A stretch of 39,173 nucleotides of DNA from Actinomycetes bacterium (GTDB lineage Bacteria; Actinomycetota; Acidimicrobiia; Acidimicrobiales; Bog-793). The stretch lies in contig JAJZLV010000039.1 of assembly GCA_021803215.1 (NCBI GenBank), positions 1 through 39,173 of the forward strand, read 5' to 3'. Below are positions 14,684 to 23,469 of this stretch, piece by piece. Within the stretch, counting starts at the first letter, position 1, and every line of letters begins with the position of its first letter. The notes beneath the pieces were generated by a model. It was given only the letters and a program-made list of their open reading frames with translations, was not told where the DNA came from and searched no databases. Position numbers and translations under genes: made by a program.

Positions 14684-17085
14684 TGAGCGCTCTTGTGCCG
14701 AAGGACCGGGCGGCGCCCCGCAGCGGCTTTGGCCCCTTCACCCTCCTCACGCTCACCGACGTGGCGGCGGTGGCGACGCTGGCGAGGTGCTTCACCGGCC
14801 CGGGCGAGCTCGCCATCGCCGTCCCCGCCTGCCTGCTCGCCCACCTCATCTTCGGGGGCGGCCGCCGCCTCGCGGTGCAAAAGGTGCACCGCGGCCTCAT
14901 CGCTGCCGCCTCGCTCGCGCTGGCGGCCGCCGTCACCCTGCTCCTCCCCCTGGCGGTGCTGGACGGCTCCTCGTTGACGGGCTTTCTCCCGCTCGGGGGC
15001 ACCTGGCACCTAGTCCACGGCCAGCTGTCGACCGCCCTGGCGATCTTCTCGAACAAGGTGGCCCCCGTCACCGAGGCTCCCGGGCTCGTCCTCGTCACCG
15101 GCTGGGCGGCCGGGGCGGTGGCCCTCGGCTCCGAGGTGCTCTACGCCGACGGCGGCCTTCCGGCGGTCCTCGCCCTCGTACCCGCCTTCGACGTCGTCGT
15201 CTTCACCGGAACGCTCGGCACCTCGAGCGGCCGGGCGATCGAGGTGGCGCTCATCGCGGCTCTCGCCCTTTCGTTCCTCGCCGTCGCCCAAGGAGACCGG
15301 CGCTCGCCCCAGCGGGTCATCATGGCCCGGACCGAGGCCGGCCAGAGTGGCCCCGCCCGGCTGCGGGGCGGGCTCGTTCTCCCGGGCCTGGCGCTGGTGG
15401 CGGCCGTGGCGGCCGGTGTCGTCGGTCCTCTCATACCGGGAGCTGGCAGTGCCGCCCTCCTCTCCTGGCACGGCGGGCGGGCCGGCTCCCGGAGCGGTCC
15501 GGGAGGCGCCGGCTCCGGGCCGACCACCAAGGCGACCCCGAACAAGATCCAGGTGAGCGATCTCGTCCAGGTCGCCGAGCAGGAGGTCGAGAACCCGGCG
15601 ACCCTCCTGTTCACGGTCCACAGCCGGTTGAGGACCCGGGAGGTCCTCCAGACGCTCGACCGCTTCAACGGCGTCGCCTGGTCCCAGCCCCCCGCCACCA
15701 GCTCGAGCTTCCAGGTCCCAGCGGCCGGCCTGCCGCTTCCCTCGAGCCTTGACTCGCACCTGCCGAAGCTGGTCACCAACCCGGACGGCTCGACGCAGGT
15801 GACCCAGGTGGTCGAGATCTCGGCCCTCGGCGGCTCCTACCTGCCGACCCCGGGGGCCACCTCGGAGATCTCTGGCGAGGGACCGGTCACCGAGGCGACG
15901 AGGAGCGGCCCGCTCAAAGCGCCCGGGCCGCTCACGGCCGGGGTCAGCTACGGTCTCTCGGCGAGCCTTCCTCCCCGCAACGGCTCTCTCATCGAGAGCG
16001 AGGTGCCGTTCGGGCTCCAGACGAGCGGCGCTCCTCCAGGTGAGACGCAGCTCCCGGCACCGGTGCCGGCCCCGCTCTCCCTGCTGGCCCACCGCATCGT
16101 GCGCGGGACGACGAGCGAGTTCTCGGCGGCTCTCGCCCTGCAGGACTACTTCCTTACGGGTCACGGCTTCGTCTATCACCTGCCTACCGTCACCCCGAAG
16201 GGAGCCATCGCCAACACGGGCCAGAGCTACAGGGCGCTCGAGGCCTTCTTGTTCTCGAGCCGGACGGGCTACTGCCAGCAGTATGCGACCGCCTTTGCCG
16301 TCCTCGCCCGCCTCGACGGGATCCCGACCCGGATCGCCCTCGGCTTCTTGCCCGGCAAGGAGATCGGGCCGGACGAGTTCGAGGTGACGGGCCTGCAGGT
16401 GCACGCCTGGCCGCAGGTCTGGTTCCCCCACTATGGCTGGACCAACTTCGACCCGACGCCCGGGGGCTCCTCTCCCTCCTCGAGCCTTTCCGGCCCGGGT
16501 GGCACCGTCCCGACGCCCCCGAGCGGCCCGGTCCACCCGGCGCCGGCGCCGGCGCACAACTTCCGCCACCTCGCCGGATCGAAGGGGGCCAAGGCGCTCG
16601 CTCCGCCAAGGCCTCCTTCCCTCCCGGCGAACCGGATCGGCCAGAGCGGTCTCGGTTACCTCGTCTACGCCCTCTTGGCGCTGGGTGTCGCCTGGGCTCT
16701 TCTGGTCCCGGCGCTGCGCGCCGCCCTCGTCCGGCGGCTGAGGCGCGATCCCGAGCGGGCCATGGCGGGCGCCTGGCGGCAGGCAACAGCTGCCCTGGCC
16801 GCTGCGAGCACCCACCGGCGCCGGACCGAGACGAACTTCGAGTTCGCCGAGCGGGTGCGGCGAAGCGGCATCTTGAGCGACCGAGCCTGCCGCTGCCTCG
16901 CCAGCCTGGCGGCCCGGATGGACCGGGCCGTCTATGGCCGCCCGCTCCCGACGGAGAACAGGAGGGTCGAGGCGGCCACCGCCTGGAGGGAGGCGGCCGA
17001 GGTGAGGCGCTCGGCCCGCCGCCAGGTCTCCCGGGTGCGGCTCTTGCTCAGCATCTTGGACCCGAGGGACCTCGTCTCGCGCTGA
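14683..17085 (+). CDS. Membrane transglutaminase-like protease (TgpA type)
   Basis: An 800-residue protein. The N-terminal half has a bundle of hydrophobic segments within about 15-255 (DUF3488-like region), followed by a large, probably extracytoplasmic region. The transglutaminase core has the catalytic triad C531 (SRTGYCQQYA), H574 (VHAWPQVWF) and D590 (NFDPTPG). A Pro/Ser/Gly-rich linker, one more membrane helix (about 650-680) and a cytoplasmic DUF4129-like tail with an ETNFEFAERVRR motif follow. This architecture matches TgpA proteins, which occur with MoxR and DUF58 and are essential in Pseudomonas, though their substrate is unclear. It ends the CHAT-MoxR section; the next gene begins 38 nt later. 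Confidence 0.93.
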   Translation: MSALVPKDRAAPRSGFGPFTLLTLTDVAAVATLARCFTGPGELAIAVPACLLAHLIFGGGRRLAVQKVHRGLIAAASLALAAAVTLLLPLAVLDGSSLTGFLPLGGTWHLVHGQLSTALAIFSNKVAPVTEAPGLVLVTGWAAGAVALGSEVLYADGGLPAVLALVPAFDVVVFTGTLGTSSGRAIEVALIAALALSFLAVAQGDRRSPQRVIMARTEAGQSGPARLRGGLVLPGLALVAAVAAGVVGPLIPGAGSAALLSWHGGRAGSRSGPGGAGSGPTTKATPNKIQVSDLVQVAEQEVENPATLLFTVHSRLRTREVLQTLDRFNGVAWSQPPATSSSFQVPAAGLPLPSSLDSHLPKLVTNPDGSTQVTQVVEISALGGSYLPTPGATSEISGEGPVTEATRSGPLKAPGPLTAGVSYGLSASLPPRNGSLIESEVPFGLQTSGAPPGETQLPAPVPAPLSLLAHRIVRGTTSEFSAALALQDYFLTGHGFVYHLPTVTPKGAIANTGQSYRALEAFLFSSRTGYCQQYATAFAVLARLDGIPTRIALGFLPGKEIGPDEFEVTGLQVHAWPQVWFPHYGWTNFDPTPGGSSPSSSLSGPGGTVPTPPSGPVHPAPAPAHNFRHLAGSKGAKALAPPRPPSLPANRIGQSGLGYLVYALLALGVAWALLVPALRAALVRRLRRDPERAMAGAWRQATAALAAASTHRRRTETNFEFAERVRRSGILSDRACRCLASLAARMDRAVYGRPLPTENRRVEAATAWREAAEVRRSARRQVSRVRLLLSILDPRDLVSR

Positions 17086-17123
17086 CTCGCTACCACGCCG
17101 GGGCCGAAGACCTATAGGGTGCA

Positions 17124-17696
17124 ATGGTGGCCGATCAAGCGCGCTTTGCTGAAGAGACCGAGCCCTACATGGGCTCGCTCTACTCGGCGGCGCTGAGGAT
17201 GACGAGAAACCGGGCCGATGCCGAGGATCTCGTGCAGGAGACCTACCTGAAGGCCTACCGGGGCTACGGCTCCTTCCAGGCGGGCACCAACTTGAAGGCC
17301 TGGCTCTATCGGATCCTCACGAACACCTACATCAACGCCTACCGCTCGAAGATGCGCCATCCGGAGGAGACCGACCTCGAAGACGTCGAGGAGTTCTACC
17401 TCTTCCGCCACCTCGGGGGCCTCGAGGCGGCCGAGGCAGGCCGGAGCGCCGAGGACGAGGTGCTCGACCGCTTCACCGACGACGAGGTGAAAGACGCCAT
17501 CGAGTCGTTGCCCGAGAATTTCCGCATCGCCGTCCTTCTGGCAGACGTCGAGGGTTTCTCATACAAGGAGATCGCCGAGATCACCGGAGTGCCGATCGGG
17601 ACCGTGATGAGCCGCATCCACCGGGGAAGAAGAGCGTTGCAAAAGGCGTTGCACGACTTCGCCAGGGCGCGTGGACTTGCAGGCGCCCAGTCGTGA
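17124..17696 (+). CDS. sigR: ECF sigma factor, SigR/SigH (thiol-oxidative stress) type
   Basis: A 190-residue ECF sigma factor very close to the SigR/SigH group. Region 2 shows [30 protein letters not shown] and [19 protein letters not shown]; region 4 shows [41 protein letters not shown]. In Streptomyces and mycobacteria such factors turn on thioredoxin, mycothiol and proteolysis genes under disulfide stress. The ATG at 17124 has AGGG a few bases upstream. The stop overlaps the start of the anti-sigma gene, the usual arrangement for a 1:1 switch. Autoregulation from an upstream GGGAAT/GTT promoter is known in the family; I could not find a convincing copy directly upstream here. Confidence 0.95.
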   Translation: MVADQARFAEETEPYMGSLYSAALRMTRNRADAEDLVQETYLKAYRGYGSFQAGTNLKAWLYRILTNTYINAYRSKMRHPEETDLEDVEEFYLFRHLGGLEAAEAGRSAEDEVLDRFTDDEVKDAIESLPENFRIAVLLADVEGFSYKEIAEITGVPIGTVMSRIHRGRRALQKALHDFARARGLAGAQS

Positions 17697-17986
17697 CGAG
17701 CCCGGGATCGGAGATGGAACGGCAGACCAGCCCTCACAAAGCTGAGCTCGACTGCAAAGAGGCTCTGCACCGCATCTACCACTTCCTGGACGGCGAGATC
17801 ACGCTCGAGCGCCGTGAGCAGATCGAGTCCCATCTGAACGGCTGCTCTCCTTGCCTCCAGATGTTCGGTTTCGAGGCCGAGCTGCGCCGGGTGGTCGCCT
17901 GCCGCTGCCAAGAGACCCTGCCCGACAGCCTGCGGGCTCGCATAGCGGCGGCCATCGAGCACGAGCACGAAGCGGACGAGGCCTAG
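17693..17986 (+). CDS. rsrA: Zinc-binding anti-sigma factor, RsrA type
   Basis: A 97-residue ZAS-family anti-sigma factor. C21, H47, C51 and C54 (HLNGCSPC) have exactly the C-x25-H-x3-C-x2-C spacing of RsrA, where these residues hold zinc and form a disulfide on oxidation, releasing Sig[18 protein letters not shown] helix is typical. The GTG at 17693 overlaps the sigR stop; an ATG seven codons later (17714) is also possible. The extra C69 and C71 (VACRC) lie close to the position of additional cysteines in RsrA. This pair points to an actinobacterium using mycothiol-based redox control. Confidence 0.94.
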   Translation: MTSPGSEMERQTSPHKAELDCKEALHRIYHFLDGEITLERREQIESHLNGCSPCLQMFGFEAELRRVVACRCQETLPDSLRARIAAAIEHEHEADEA

Positions 17987-19074
17987 TGGCCCCTCAGCCG
18001 ATCGACTGGTCGGTCGCCGAGAAAGTAGCCGTGAAGGTCGCAGAGCGCTCCGCCCCCGAGATCGACAGCCTCACCCGCCAGCGTCTCGAGGAGCTCTTCT
18101 CGGAGTTCACGCCCGAGGCCGAGTCGCTCGTGAGCGAGGCGACCGGCCTCACCTCGCTCGAGGGACCGGCCCGGGCGGAGGTGACCGACCGGGCCGGCTG
18201 GATCCGGGCCAACATCGCGTCGTTCCGCCGGCTCCTCGGGCCGATCCTCGAGAAGAGCGGCGACAAGGGCCTCGCCCGGCTGCTGCCGCCCTCGCTCGCC
18301 GGCGTCAGCCGCGCCGCCGCCGGCGCCGAGCTCGGGGCCGTCCTCGGATGGATGTCGACCCGGGTGCTCGGCCAGTACGACCTCCTCCTCACCGAGGGAG
18401 AGGAGTCGGCCGGCGATGTCGTCTACTACGTGGGGCCGAACGTCGTCTCCCTGGAGCGCCGCCACGGCTTCGCCCCGAACGAGTTCAGGCTCTGGATCGC
18501 CATCCACGAGCTGACCCACCGGGCTCAGTTCACAGGCGTGCCCTGGATGCGCGGTTACTTCTTGGACCTGGTGGACAGGGGCGTCTCGCTGGCCTCACCC
18601 GAGCCCAAGGTGCTGGCGGCCGCTCTGGCGAGAGCTGCGAGGCAGGTGCGTGAGGGGCGCAACCCGCTGGCCGAGTCGGGCCTTGTCGGCATGCTCGCCA
18701 CGCCCGAGCAGGCGGTGGTGCTCCGCCAGATCCAGGCACTCATGAGCATCCTCGAGGGGCACGGCGACATCGTCATGAACCGGGCTGCCAAAGACCTCAT
18801 CCCAGGTGCTCGCCGCTTCGCCGAGACCCTCCAGTCCCGCCGGGACTCCGCCGCCGGCGTCGTCAAGTTCCTGCAGCAGCTGATCGGGATGGAGGCCAAG
18901 CTGCGCCAGTACCGCGAGGGCGAAGAGTTCGTCGCCACGGTCGAGCGGGAAGTCGGGCCCGCCGTCTTCTCGCTCGTATGGCAGGGTCCTGGGTACCTAC
19001 CGACGATGGACGAAGTACGCGACCCCGAAGCCTGGATCGAACGGGTCGGAGGGCGCTCGCGCGAGATCGCCTGA
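17986..19074 (+). CDS. Zinc-dependent metalloprotease (DUF2342 / F420-associated zincin family)
   Basis: A 362-residue protein with the zincin motif HELTH at residues 174-178 (IAIHELTHRAQF), followed by GVPWMRGYFLDLVDRGVSL. Later segments (LMSILEGHGDIVMNRA, then FLQQLIGMEAKLRQYREGEEFV) match the family often labelled 'zinc-dependent metalloprotease' or 'coenzyme F420 biosynthesis-associated protein'. In actinobacteria it lies directly upstream of tilS, as here. The GTG start shares one base with the rsrA stop (TAGTG). The N-terminal PIDWSVAEKVAVKVA begins the conserved part, supporting this start. Its substrate is not known. No signal peptide is visible. Confidence 0.88.
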   Translation: MAPQPIDWSVAEKVAVKVAERSAPEIDSLTRQRLEELFSEFTPEAESLVSEATGLTSLEGPARAEVTDRAGWIRANIASFRRLLGPILEKSGDKGLARLLPPSLAGVSRAAAGAELGAVLGWMSTRVLGQYDLLLTEGEESAGDVVYYVGPNVVSLERRHGFAPNEFRLWIAIHELTHRAQFTGVPWMRGYFLDLVDRGVSLASPEPKVLAAALARAARQVREGRNPLAESGLVGMLATPEQAVVLRQIQALMSILEGHGDIVMNRAAKDLIPGARRFAETLQSRRDSAAGVVKFLQQLIGMEAKLRQYREGEEFVATVEREVGPAVFSLVWQGPGYLPTMDEVRDPEAWIERVGGRSREIA

Positions 19075-19082
19075 GAGCGGCG

Positions 19083-20015
19083 GTGCCCGAGCTCCGCCTC
19101 CTGAGGCCGACAGAGGGCCCGCCAGAGCGGCTCTTTGCTCGCGGCCTGTTGAAGCGTTGCTCGTTCCCGCCAGCCGGCCCGCTCGACTGCGCCGTCTCGG
19201 GCGGGGCGGACTCGCTCGCCCTCCTGGTCCTCGCCACCGAGGCCGGTCTGGAGCCGACCGCGCACCACGTCGACCACGGCCTCAGACCGTTCTCGCAGGC
19301 CGAGGCCGGCCTCGTCGAAGCCGCCGCCCGCCAGCTCGGGGCCGGTTTCGTCTCACTTCGCGTCGAGCTCTCGCCGGGGCCGAACCTCGAGGCCAGGGCG
19401 CGCGCCGCCCGCTTCGCGGTCCTTCCCCCGGGCGTCGCCACCGGGCACACAGCCGACGATCAGGCGGAGACGATCCTCATCAACCTTCTGAGGGGCGCCG
19501 GGGCGGCCGGGCTCGGGGCGATGGCGCCCGGCCGGCGCCATCCCCTCCTCGGGCTGCGGCGATCCGAAACCGAGTCGGTCTGCCGGGAGGCGGGCCTCGA
19601 GTGGTTCTCGGACCCGAGCAACGAGGAGGGCGGGCCGCTCAGAAACCGTATCCGCCACGACCTGCTCCCACGCCTCAGCGCGGCGACCGGCCGTGACCTC
19701 GTGCCGGTGCTCTGCCGCCAGGCGAGTCTCTTGCGAGACGACGAGGAGCTGCTCGAAGAGCTCTCGCGAGCCGTCGACCCCACGCTCTGCCGCCAGCTCG
19801 TGACGGCGCCGCTGCCGCTGGCGCGCCGGGCGGTTCGCCGCCTGTTGCGGGAGGCATCCGGCGGGGAGCATCCGCCCTCGGCGGCCGCCGTGGAGCGGGT
19901 CTTGCAGGTGGCCGGAGGGGGCCCTCTCGCCTGCGACGTCGGGGGCGGGCTGGCGGTCCGGCGAAAAAAGGGCCGCCTGGTGCTGGAGAGGCCCACCCTG
20001 CCGAGCGTCAGATAG
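19083..20015 (+). CDS. tilS: tRNA(Ile)-lysidine synthase
   Basis: TilS modifies C34 of tRNA-Ile2 (CAU anticodon) to lysidine using ATP and lysine, so that AUA is read as isoleucine. This 310-residue protein has the PP-loop ATPase motif SGGADS (39-44), then HHVDHGLRP and TGHTADDQAETILINLLRGAG, all TilS landmarks, plus WFSDPSNE..RNRIRHDLLP. It is on the short side but similar to other actinobacterial TilS proteins that lack part of the C-terminal tRNA-binding domain. The start is GTG at 19083; the open frame extends upstream without family sequence. hpt follows after 12 nt, the common order in bacteria. Confidence 0.93.
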   Translation: MPELRLLRPTEGPPERLFARGLLKRCSFPPAGPLDCAVSGGADSLALLVLATEAGLEPTAHHVDHGLRPFSQAEAGLVEAAARQLGAGFVSLRVELSPGPNLEARARAARFAVLPPGVATGHTADDQAETILINLLRGAGAAGLGAMAPGRRHPLLGLRRSETESVCREAGLEWFSDPSNEEGGPLRNRIRHDLLPRLSAATGRDLVPVLCRQASLLRDDEELLEELSRAVDPTLCRQLVTAPLPLARRAVRRLLREASGGEHPPSAAAVERVLQVAGGGPLACDVGGGLAVRRKKGRLVLERPTLPSVR

Positions 20016-20027
20016 CCTCCAGCGCCA

Positions 20028-20615
20028 GTGAGCGAGCCGGAGCAGGTCGAGGTGGACCAAGAGCCAGCCTGGGTGACGAGCGACCCGATGATCGGCCCGC
20101 GGGTCATCTCGTCCCGGGCGATCGCCGACCGCGTCGCCGAGCTCGGAGCCGCCATCACGAAGGACTACGAAGGGCGCCCGCCCCTTCTGGTCGGGGTGCT
20201 GAAGGGCGCCTTCGTCTTCCTGGCGGACCTCGCCCGGGCGATAAAGCTCCCGATCGAGATGGACTTCATGGCGGTCGCCTCCTACGGCACGGCCACCAAG
20301 ACGAGCGGCGTCGTCCGCATCGTCAAGGACCTCGACCTCGATCTCACCGGCCGCCACGTCATCATCGTCGAGGACATCCTCGACTCTGGGCTCACTCTCT
20401 CGTACCTGAGGAAGAGCCTCCTGTCGCGCGGTCCGGACTCGCTCGCCATCTGCACCCTCTTGCAGAAGACCGGCCAGCAGCGCACCTCCTTCGAGGCGGA
20501 CTACGTCGGCTTCGAGATCGAGCCGAACTTCGTTGTCGGCTACGGCCTCGACGTGGCCGAGCGCTACCGCAACCTGCCCGATCTGAGAATCTTCGTCGGC
20601 GGTGAGCCGGCGTGA
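20028..20615 (+). CDS. hpt: Hypoxanthine phosphoribosyltransferase
   Basis: A 195-residue purine-salvage enzyme that makes IMP/GMP from hypoxanthine/guanine and PRPP. Diagnostic parts are [19 protein letters not shown], the PRPP-binding loop [12 protein letters not shown], the flexible-loop region [11 protein letters not shown], and a C-terminal [18 protein letters not shown]. The N-terminal 20 residues are extra and acidic. The GTG start at 20028 lacks a ribosome site; a TAGCCT box lies 9 nt upstream (20013-20018). In most actinobacteria ftsH separates hpt from folE, but here folE overlaps the hpt stop. Confidence 0.95.
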   Translation: MSEPEQVEVDQEPAWVTSDPMIGPRVISSRAIADRVAELGAAITKDYEGRPPLLVGVLKGAFVFLADLARAIKLPIEMDFMAVASYGTATKTSGVVRIVKDLDLDLTGRHVIIVEDILDSGLTLSYLRKSLLSRGPDSLAICTLLQKTGQQRTSFEADYVGFEIEPNFVVGYGLDVAERYRNLPDLRIFVGGEPA

Positions 20616-21196
20616 GCCTCGACCGGGCTCGCATCGAGGCGGCCGTGGCCGAGCTGCTGGCCGCCATCGGCGAGGAGCCGGGCCGCGAGGGCCTCCAAGG
20701 AACGCCTGCCCGGGTTGCCAGCATGTACGAGGAGCTGTTCGGAGACGCCGACGAATCGCCCGACCGCTTCCTAACCGTCACCTTCGCGGCCGAGCACGAT
20801 GAGATGGTGATGGTGCGCGACATCCCGTTCGCCTCGCTCTGCGAGCACCACGTGATCCCTTTCCTCGGAAAGGCGCATGTGGCCTACATCCCCTCGGAGG
20901 ACGGGCGGATCACCGGCCTGTCCAAGCTGGCGCGGGTGGTCGACGCCTATGCCCGCCGCCTGCAGGTGCAAGAGCGGATGACCTCCCAGATCGCCGACTC
21001 GATCGAGCGGGTCCTGCACCCCCGCGGCGTCCTCGTCGTCCTCGAGGCCGAGCATCTCTGCATGTCGATGCGAGGAATCCGCAAGCCAGGCAGCCTGACG
21101 GTCACCTCGGCCGTGCGGGGATTGTTCCGCCGCGACCCGAGGACCCGGGCCGAGGGTATGGCCTTTGTCCACGGAAGCCGGTACTTCCCGGCATGA
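20612..21196 (+). CDS. folE: GTP cyclohydrolase I
   Basis: A 194-residue enzyme for the first step of tetrahydrofolate synthesis, GTP to 7,8-dihydroneopterin triphosphate. The zinc ligands C77 and H80 (LCEHHVIPF) and C150 ([11 protein letters not shown]) are all present, as is [21 protein letters not shown]. Length is normal. The GTG start overlaps the hpt stop by 4 nt and the stop overlaps the folP start, so it is embedded in a tightly coupled operon. Confidence 0.96.
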   Translation: MSLDRARIEAAVAELLAAIGEEPGREGLQGTPARVASMYEELFGDADESPDRFLTVTFAAEHDEMVMVRDIPFASLCEHHVIPFLGKAHVAYIPSEDGRITGLSKLARVVDAYARRLQVQERMTSQIADSIERVLHPRGVLVVLEAEHLCMSMRGIRKPGSLTVTSAVRGLFRRDPRTRAEGMAFVHGSRYFPA

Positions 21197-22029
21197 CGCC
21201 CTACTCTCAAGGCGTGGCCCGGCCCTTGGTGATGGGCATATTGAACGTCACGCCGGACTCGTTCTTCGACGGCGGGCGCTACCTCCAGACCTCGGCCGCC
21301 CTCGCCCGGGGCCGAGAGATCCTCGAGGAGGGGGCCGACATAGTCGACGTCGGTGGTGAGTCGACCCGTCCCGGAGCCCGGCCGGTCGACGAGCGAGAGG
21401 AGCTCGCCCGGGTGCTCCCGGTGGTCGAGGGGCTGGCCGGAGAGAGCCAAATCGCCTCGGGAAGAGCTCGCATCTCGGTCGACACGACCACGCCGGCCGT
21501 CGCCGAGGCGGCCGTCAAGGCCGGCGCCGCCATCGTGAACGACGTCTCGGCCTCCCTCGCCGAGCTGGCCGCCGACCTCGGGGTCGGCTACATAGCCATG
21601 CACTGCAAGGGAAGTCCGGCCGACATGCAGGACGACCCCCACTACGACGACGTGGTGAGCGAGGTGGCCGAGTTCCTTGCCGAGAGAGCCGGCGCCGCCA
21701 AGGCGGCCGGCGTCGGCGAGCTGTACATCGATCCGGGCATCGGCTTCGGCAAGACCGCCCGTCACAACCTGGAGCTGCTCGCCTCCCTCGAGCGCCTCTG
21801 CGACCTCGGCTGGCCGGTGCTCGTCGGGACGAGCCGGAAGGCCTTCATCGGCCGGGTGGCGGCAGGCGACTTGGAGGCGGCTCCCTTGGAGCTGTCCGCT
21901 CGCTTCGAGGGTTCGCTCACCACAGCCGTCTGGTCTATGGCAAAGGGGGCGGCGGCGGTGCGGGTCCACGACGTGGCTGCCACCGTGGCGGCGGCCAGGC
22001 TGGTGGCGGCGACTGGCTGGGAGAGATGA
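21193..22029 (+). CDS. folP: Dihydropteroate synthase
   Basis: A 278-residue TIM-barrel enzyme that joins p-aminobenzoate to hydroxymethyl-dihydropterin diphosphate, the target of sulfonamides. The N-terminal signature [15 protein letters not shown] is at about 14-28, followed by [22 protein letters not shown]-type [18 protein letters not shown] and the pterin-site GTSRKAFIG. The ATG overlaps the folE stop (ATGA). The stop in turn overlaps the start of the phosphatase-like gene. Confidence 0.96.
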   Translation: MTPYSQGVARPLVMGILNVTPDSFFDGGRYLQTSAALARGREILEEGADIVDVGGESTRPGARPVDEREELARVLPVVEGLAGESQIASGRARISVDTTTPAVAEAAVKAGAAIVNDVSASLAELAADLGVGYIAMHCKGSPADMQDDPHYDDVVSEVAEFLAERAGAAKAAGVGELYIDPGIGFGKTARHNLELLASLERLCDLGWPVLVGTSRKAFIGRVAAGDLEAAPLELSARFEGSLTTAVWSMAKGAAAVRVHDVAATVAAARLVAATGWER

Positions 22030-22568
22030 GGGGGCGCTGGGCGGCGGGGATCGTCCCGCGCAACTTCGCCTGGATCATGAAGGACCGCCTGGCGGTGAGC
22101 GAGCGGCCGGGCGGCTATGCGGCCAACCACCGCAAGGTCCGCCGCCGCGAGGAGCTGTTGTGGCTGAAGGGCCAGCACTTCGACCGCGTCGTATCCCTCC
22201 TTGCCTCCACTCACAACCTGCACGCCTACGACGAGGCTGGCCTGACCTGGGCTCACTTCCCGCTCCCGAGCGGGCTCGAGGTCGCGCCCGAGCTGGCCGA
22301 GCTGTACCCGGCTTTGCACGAGTGGCTGCGAGCCGGCGAGCGGATCCTCATCCATCAAGACGAGCTGGGCGAGAGGCTGATGGGCGTGGTGGCCGGATAC
22401 CTCAAGTGGAGTGGCCTCATCCCCGACGGGCCGCGGGCGGTCACGGCCACCGAGCAGCTCCTTCGCCGCCAGCTCGGGGCGATCGGGCGCCAGGTCGCCG
22501 CCCTGGCGGACGAGATCGAGCCCCCGAGAGCTGGCAGCCGCCCTGCGGGTCCGGCCGCCACCGGTTAG
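22026..22568 (+). CDS. Dual-specificity phosphatase-like protein lacking the catalytic Cys (pseudophosphatase) in the folate operon
   Basis: A 180-residue protein with the fold cues of a tyrosine/dual-specificity phosphatase: FDRVVSLLASTHNLHAYDEAGL, then WAHFPLPSG, then the would-be P-loop in ERILIHQDELGERLMGVVAGYLKWSGL. The canonical HCx5R signature is replaced by H110-Q111-DELGE-R117, so the nucleophilic Cys is Gln while His and Arg keep their spacing. The N-terminus (IVPRNFAWIMKDRLAVSERPGGYAANHRKVRRREELLWLKG) looks conserved and basic. It could be a binding protein for a phosphorylated pterin or a regulator of neighbouring enzymes. It could also fill the poorly defined phosphatase step between FolE and FolB, but without the Cys that would need other chemistry. 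It overlaps folP by 4 nt and is followed 3 nt later by folB. Confidence 0.72.
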   Translation: MRGRWAAGIVPRNFAWIMKDRLAVSERPGGYAANHRKVRRREELLWLKGQHFDRVVSLLASTHNLHAYDEAGLTWAHFPLPSGLEVAPELAELYPALHEWLRAGERILIHQDELGERLMGVVAGYLKWSGLIPDGPRAVTATEQLLRRQLGAIGRQVAALADEIEPPRAGSRPAGPAATG

Positions 22569-22571
22569 AGC

Positions 22572-22934
22572 GTGGGCGACCGCATCCTCCTCGAGGCGCT
22601 CCGGATTGTCGGGCGCCATGGCGCCCTGCCGGAGGAGAGGGAGCGCTCCCAGCCCTTCGAGGTCGACCTCGAGATCGAGGCCGACCTCGAGGAGGCGGCC
22701 CGGCGCGATGCCATCTCGGCCACCATCGACTACGGAGCCGTCGTGAGAGAGGTCGTCCGGATCGTCGAGGCCGAGAGCTACGAGCTGCTCGAGGCGCTCG
22801 CCGGCCGCATCGCGGCCGCCGTGCTCGAGCAGGAGCGGGCAGCCGGGGTGAGCGTGACGGTGAGAAAGCTCCGTCCTCCGGTTGCGGCCGATCTCTCGTC
22901 GGCCGCCGTGCGGATCACGAGGCGTCGCGCCTAG
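22572..22934 (+). CDS. folB: Dihydroneopterin aldolase
   Basis: A 120-residue FolB enzyme that converts 7,8-dihydroneopterin to 6-hydroxymethyl-dihydropterin and glycolaldehyde. Landmarks are the catalytic-face IVGRHGALPEERERSQPFEVDLEI, TIDYGAVV and SYELLEALAGRIA, and the C-terminal TVRKLRPP with its conserved Lys. The GTG start at 22572 lies 3 nt after the previous stop. The folK start directly follows its stop, so the two are coupled. Confidence 0.95.
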   Translation: MGDRILLEALRIVGRHGALPEERERSQPFEVDLEIEADLEEAARRDAISATIDYGAVVREVVRIVEAESYELLEALAGRIAAAVLEQERAAGVSVTVRKLRPPVAADLSSAAVRITRRRA

Positions 22935-23423
22935 GTGCCCCGGGTCTACCTGGCCCTAGGCTCCAACCTGGGCGACCGCCTGGCGGAGCTCTCGGCGGCG
23001 GTGGCGTCGCTCGGGAGCCTCGGCCAGGAGATCCGGGTCTCGGGGCTCTACGAGACCGCTCCGGTGGGCGGCCCGCCCGGGCAGGGCGCCTATCTCAACT
23101 GCGTCGTCTCCCTCTCGACCTCCGCCGCTCCCCGCCTCCTGCTCGAGCTCGCCCAGCGCCTAGAGCAGGAGGCGGGCCGGGTGCGGACAGTCCGGAACGG
23201 TCCGCGGCCCCTCGACGTGGACATCCTCCTCTACGACGACCTCGTGATGGACGAGCCGGACCTTGTCATCCCCCACCCGAGGATGTACGAACGGGCCTTC
23301 GTGCTCGCCCCTTTGGAGGAGCTGGCGCCCGAGCTCGTACCCGACAACTGGCGTGAACGGCTCGGCAGAGGAGCGGTCGGCGAGGAGGTTCTCCGCCGGG
23401 TGGGTAGAATCGAGAGCAGCTGA
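22935..23423 (+). CDS. folK: HPPK: 2-amino-4-hydroxy-6-hydroxymethyldihydropteridine diphosphokinase
   Basis: A 162-residue HPPK that transfers diphosphate from ATP to hydroxymethyl-dihydropterin for FolP. It has LALGSNLGDR at the N-terminus, LYETAPVG, the substrate/Mg site RPLDVDILLYDD and IPHPRMYERAFVLAPL. The GTG start abuts the folB stop without a gap. The last 30 residues are a slightly longer tail than usual. A 46-nt gap follows, the largest in the long co-directional run. Confidence 0.95.
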   Translation: MPRVYLALGSNLGDRLAELSAAVASLGSLGQEIRVSGLYETAPVGGPPGQGAYLNCVVSLSTSAAPRLLLELAQRLEQEAGRVRTVRNGPRPLDVDILLYDDLVMDEPDLVIPHPRMYERAFVLAPLEELAPELVPDNWRERLGRGAVGEEVLRRVGRIESS

Positions 23424-23469
23424 ACACGACGGGCACCCGGACCGGGGCTCGAACGGAAGCGAGGCGAGA

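Noticed and set aside
15010-17124. A 704-codon open frame on the minus strand opposite the transglutaminase gene
   Set aside because: It mirrors the codon structure of a clearly real protein, has no domains or ribosome site, and its product is Arg/Gly/Asp-rich as expected for antisense frames in GC-rich DNA.
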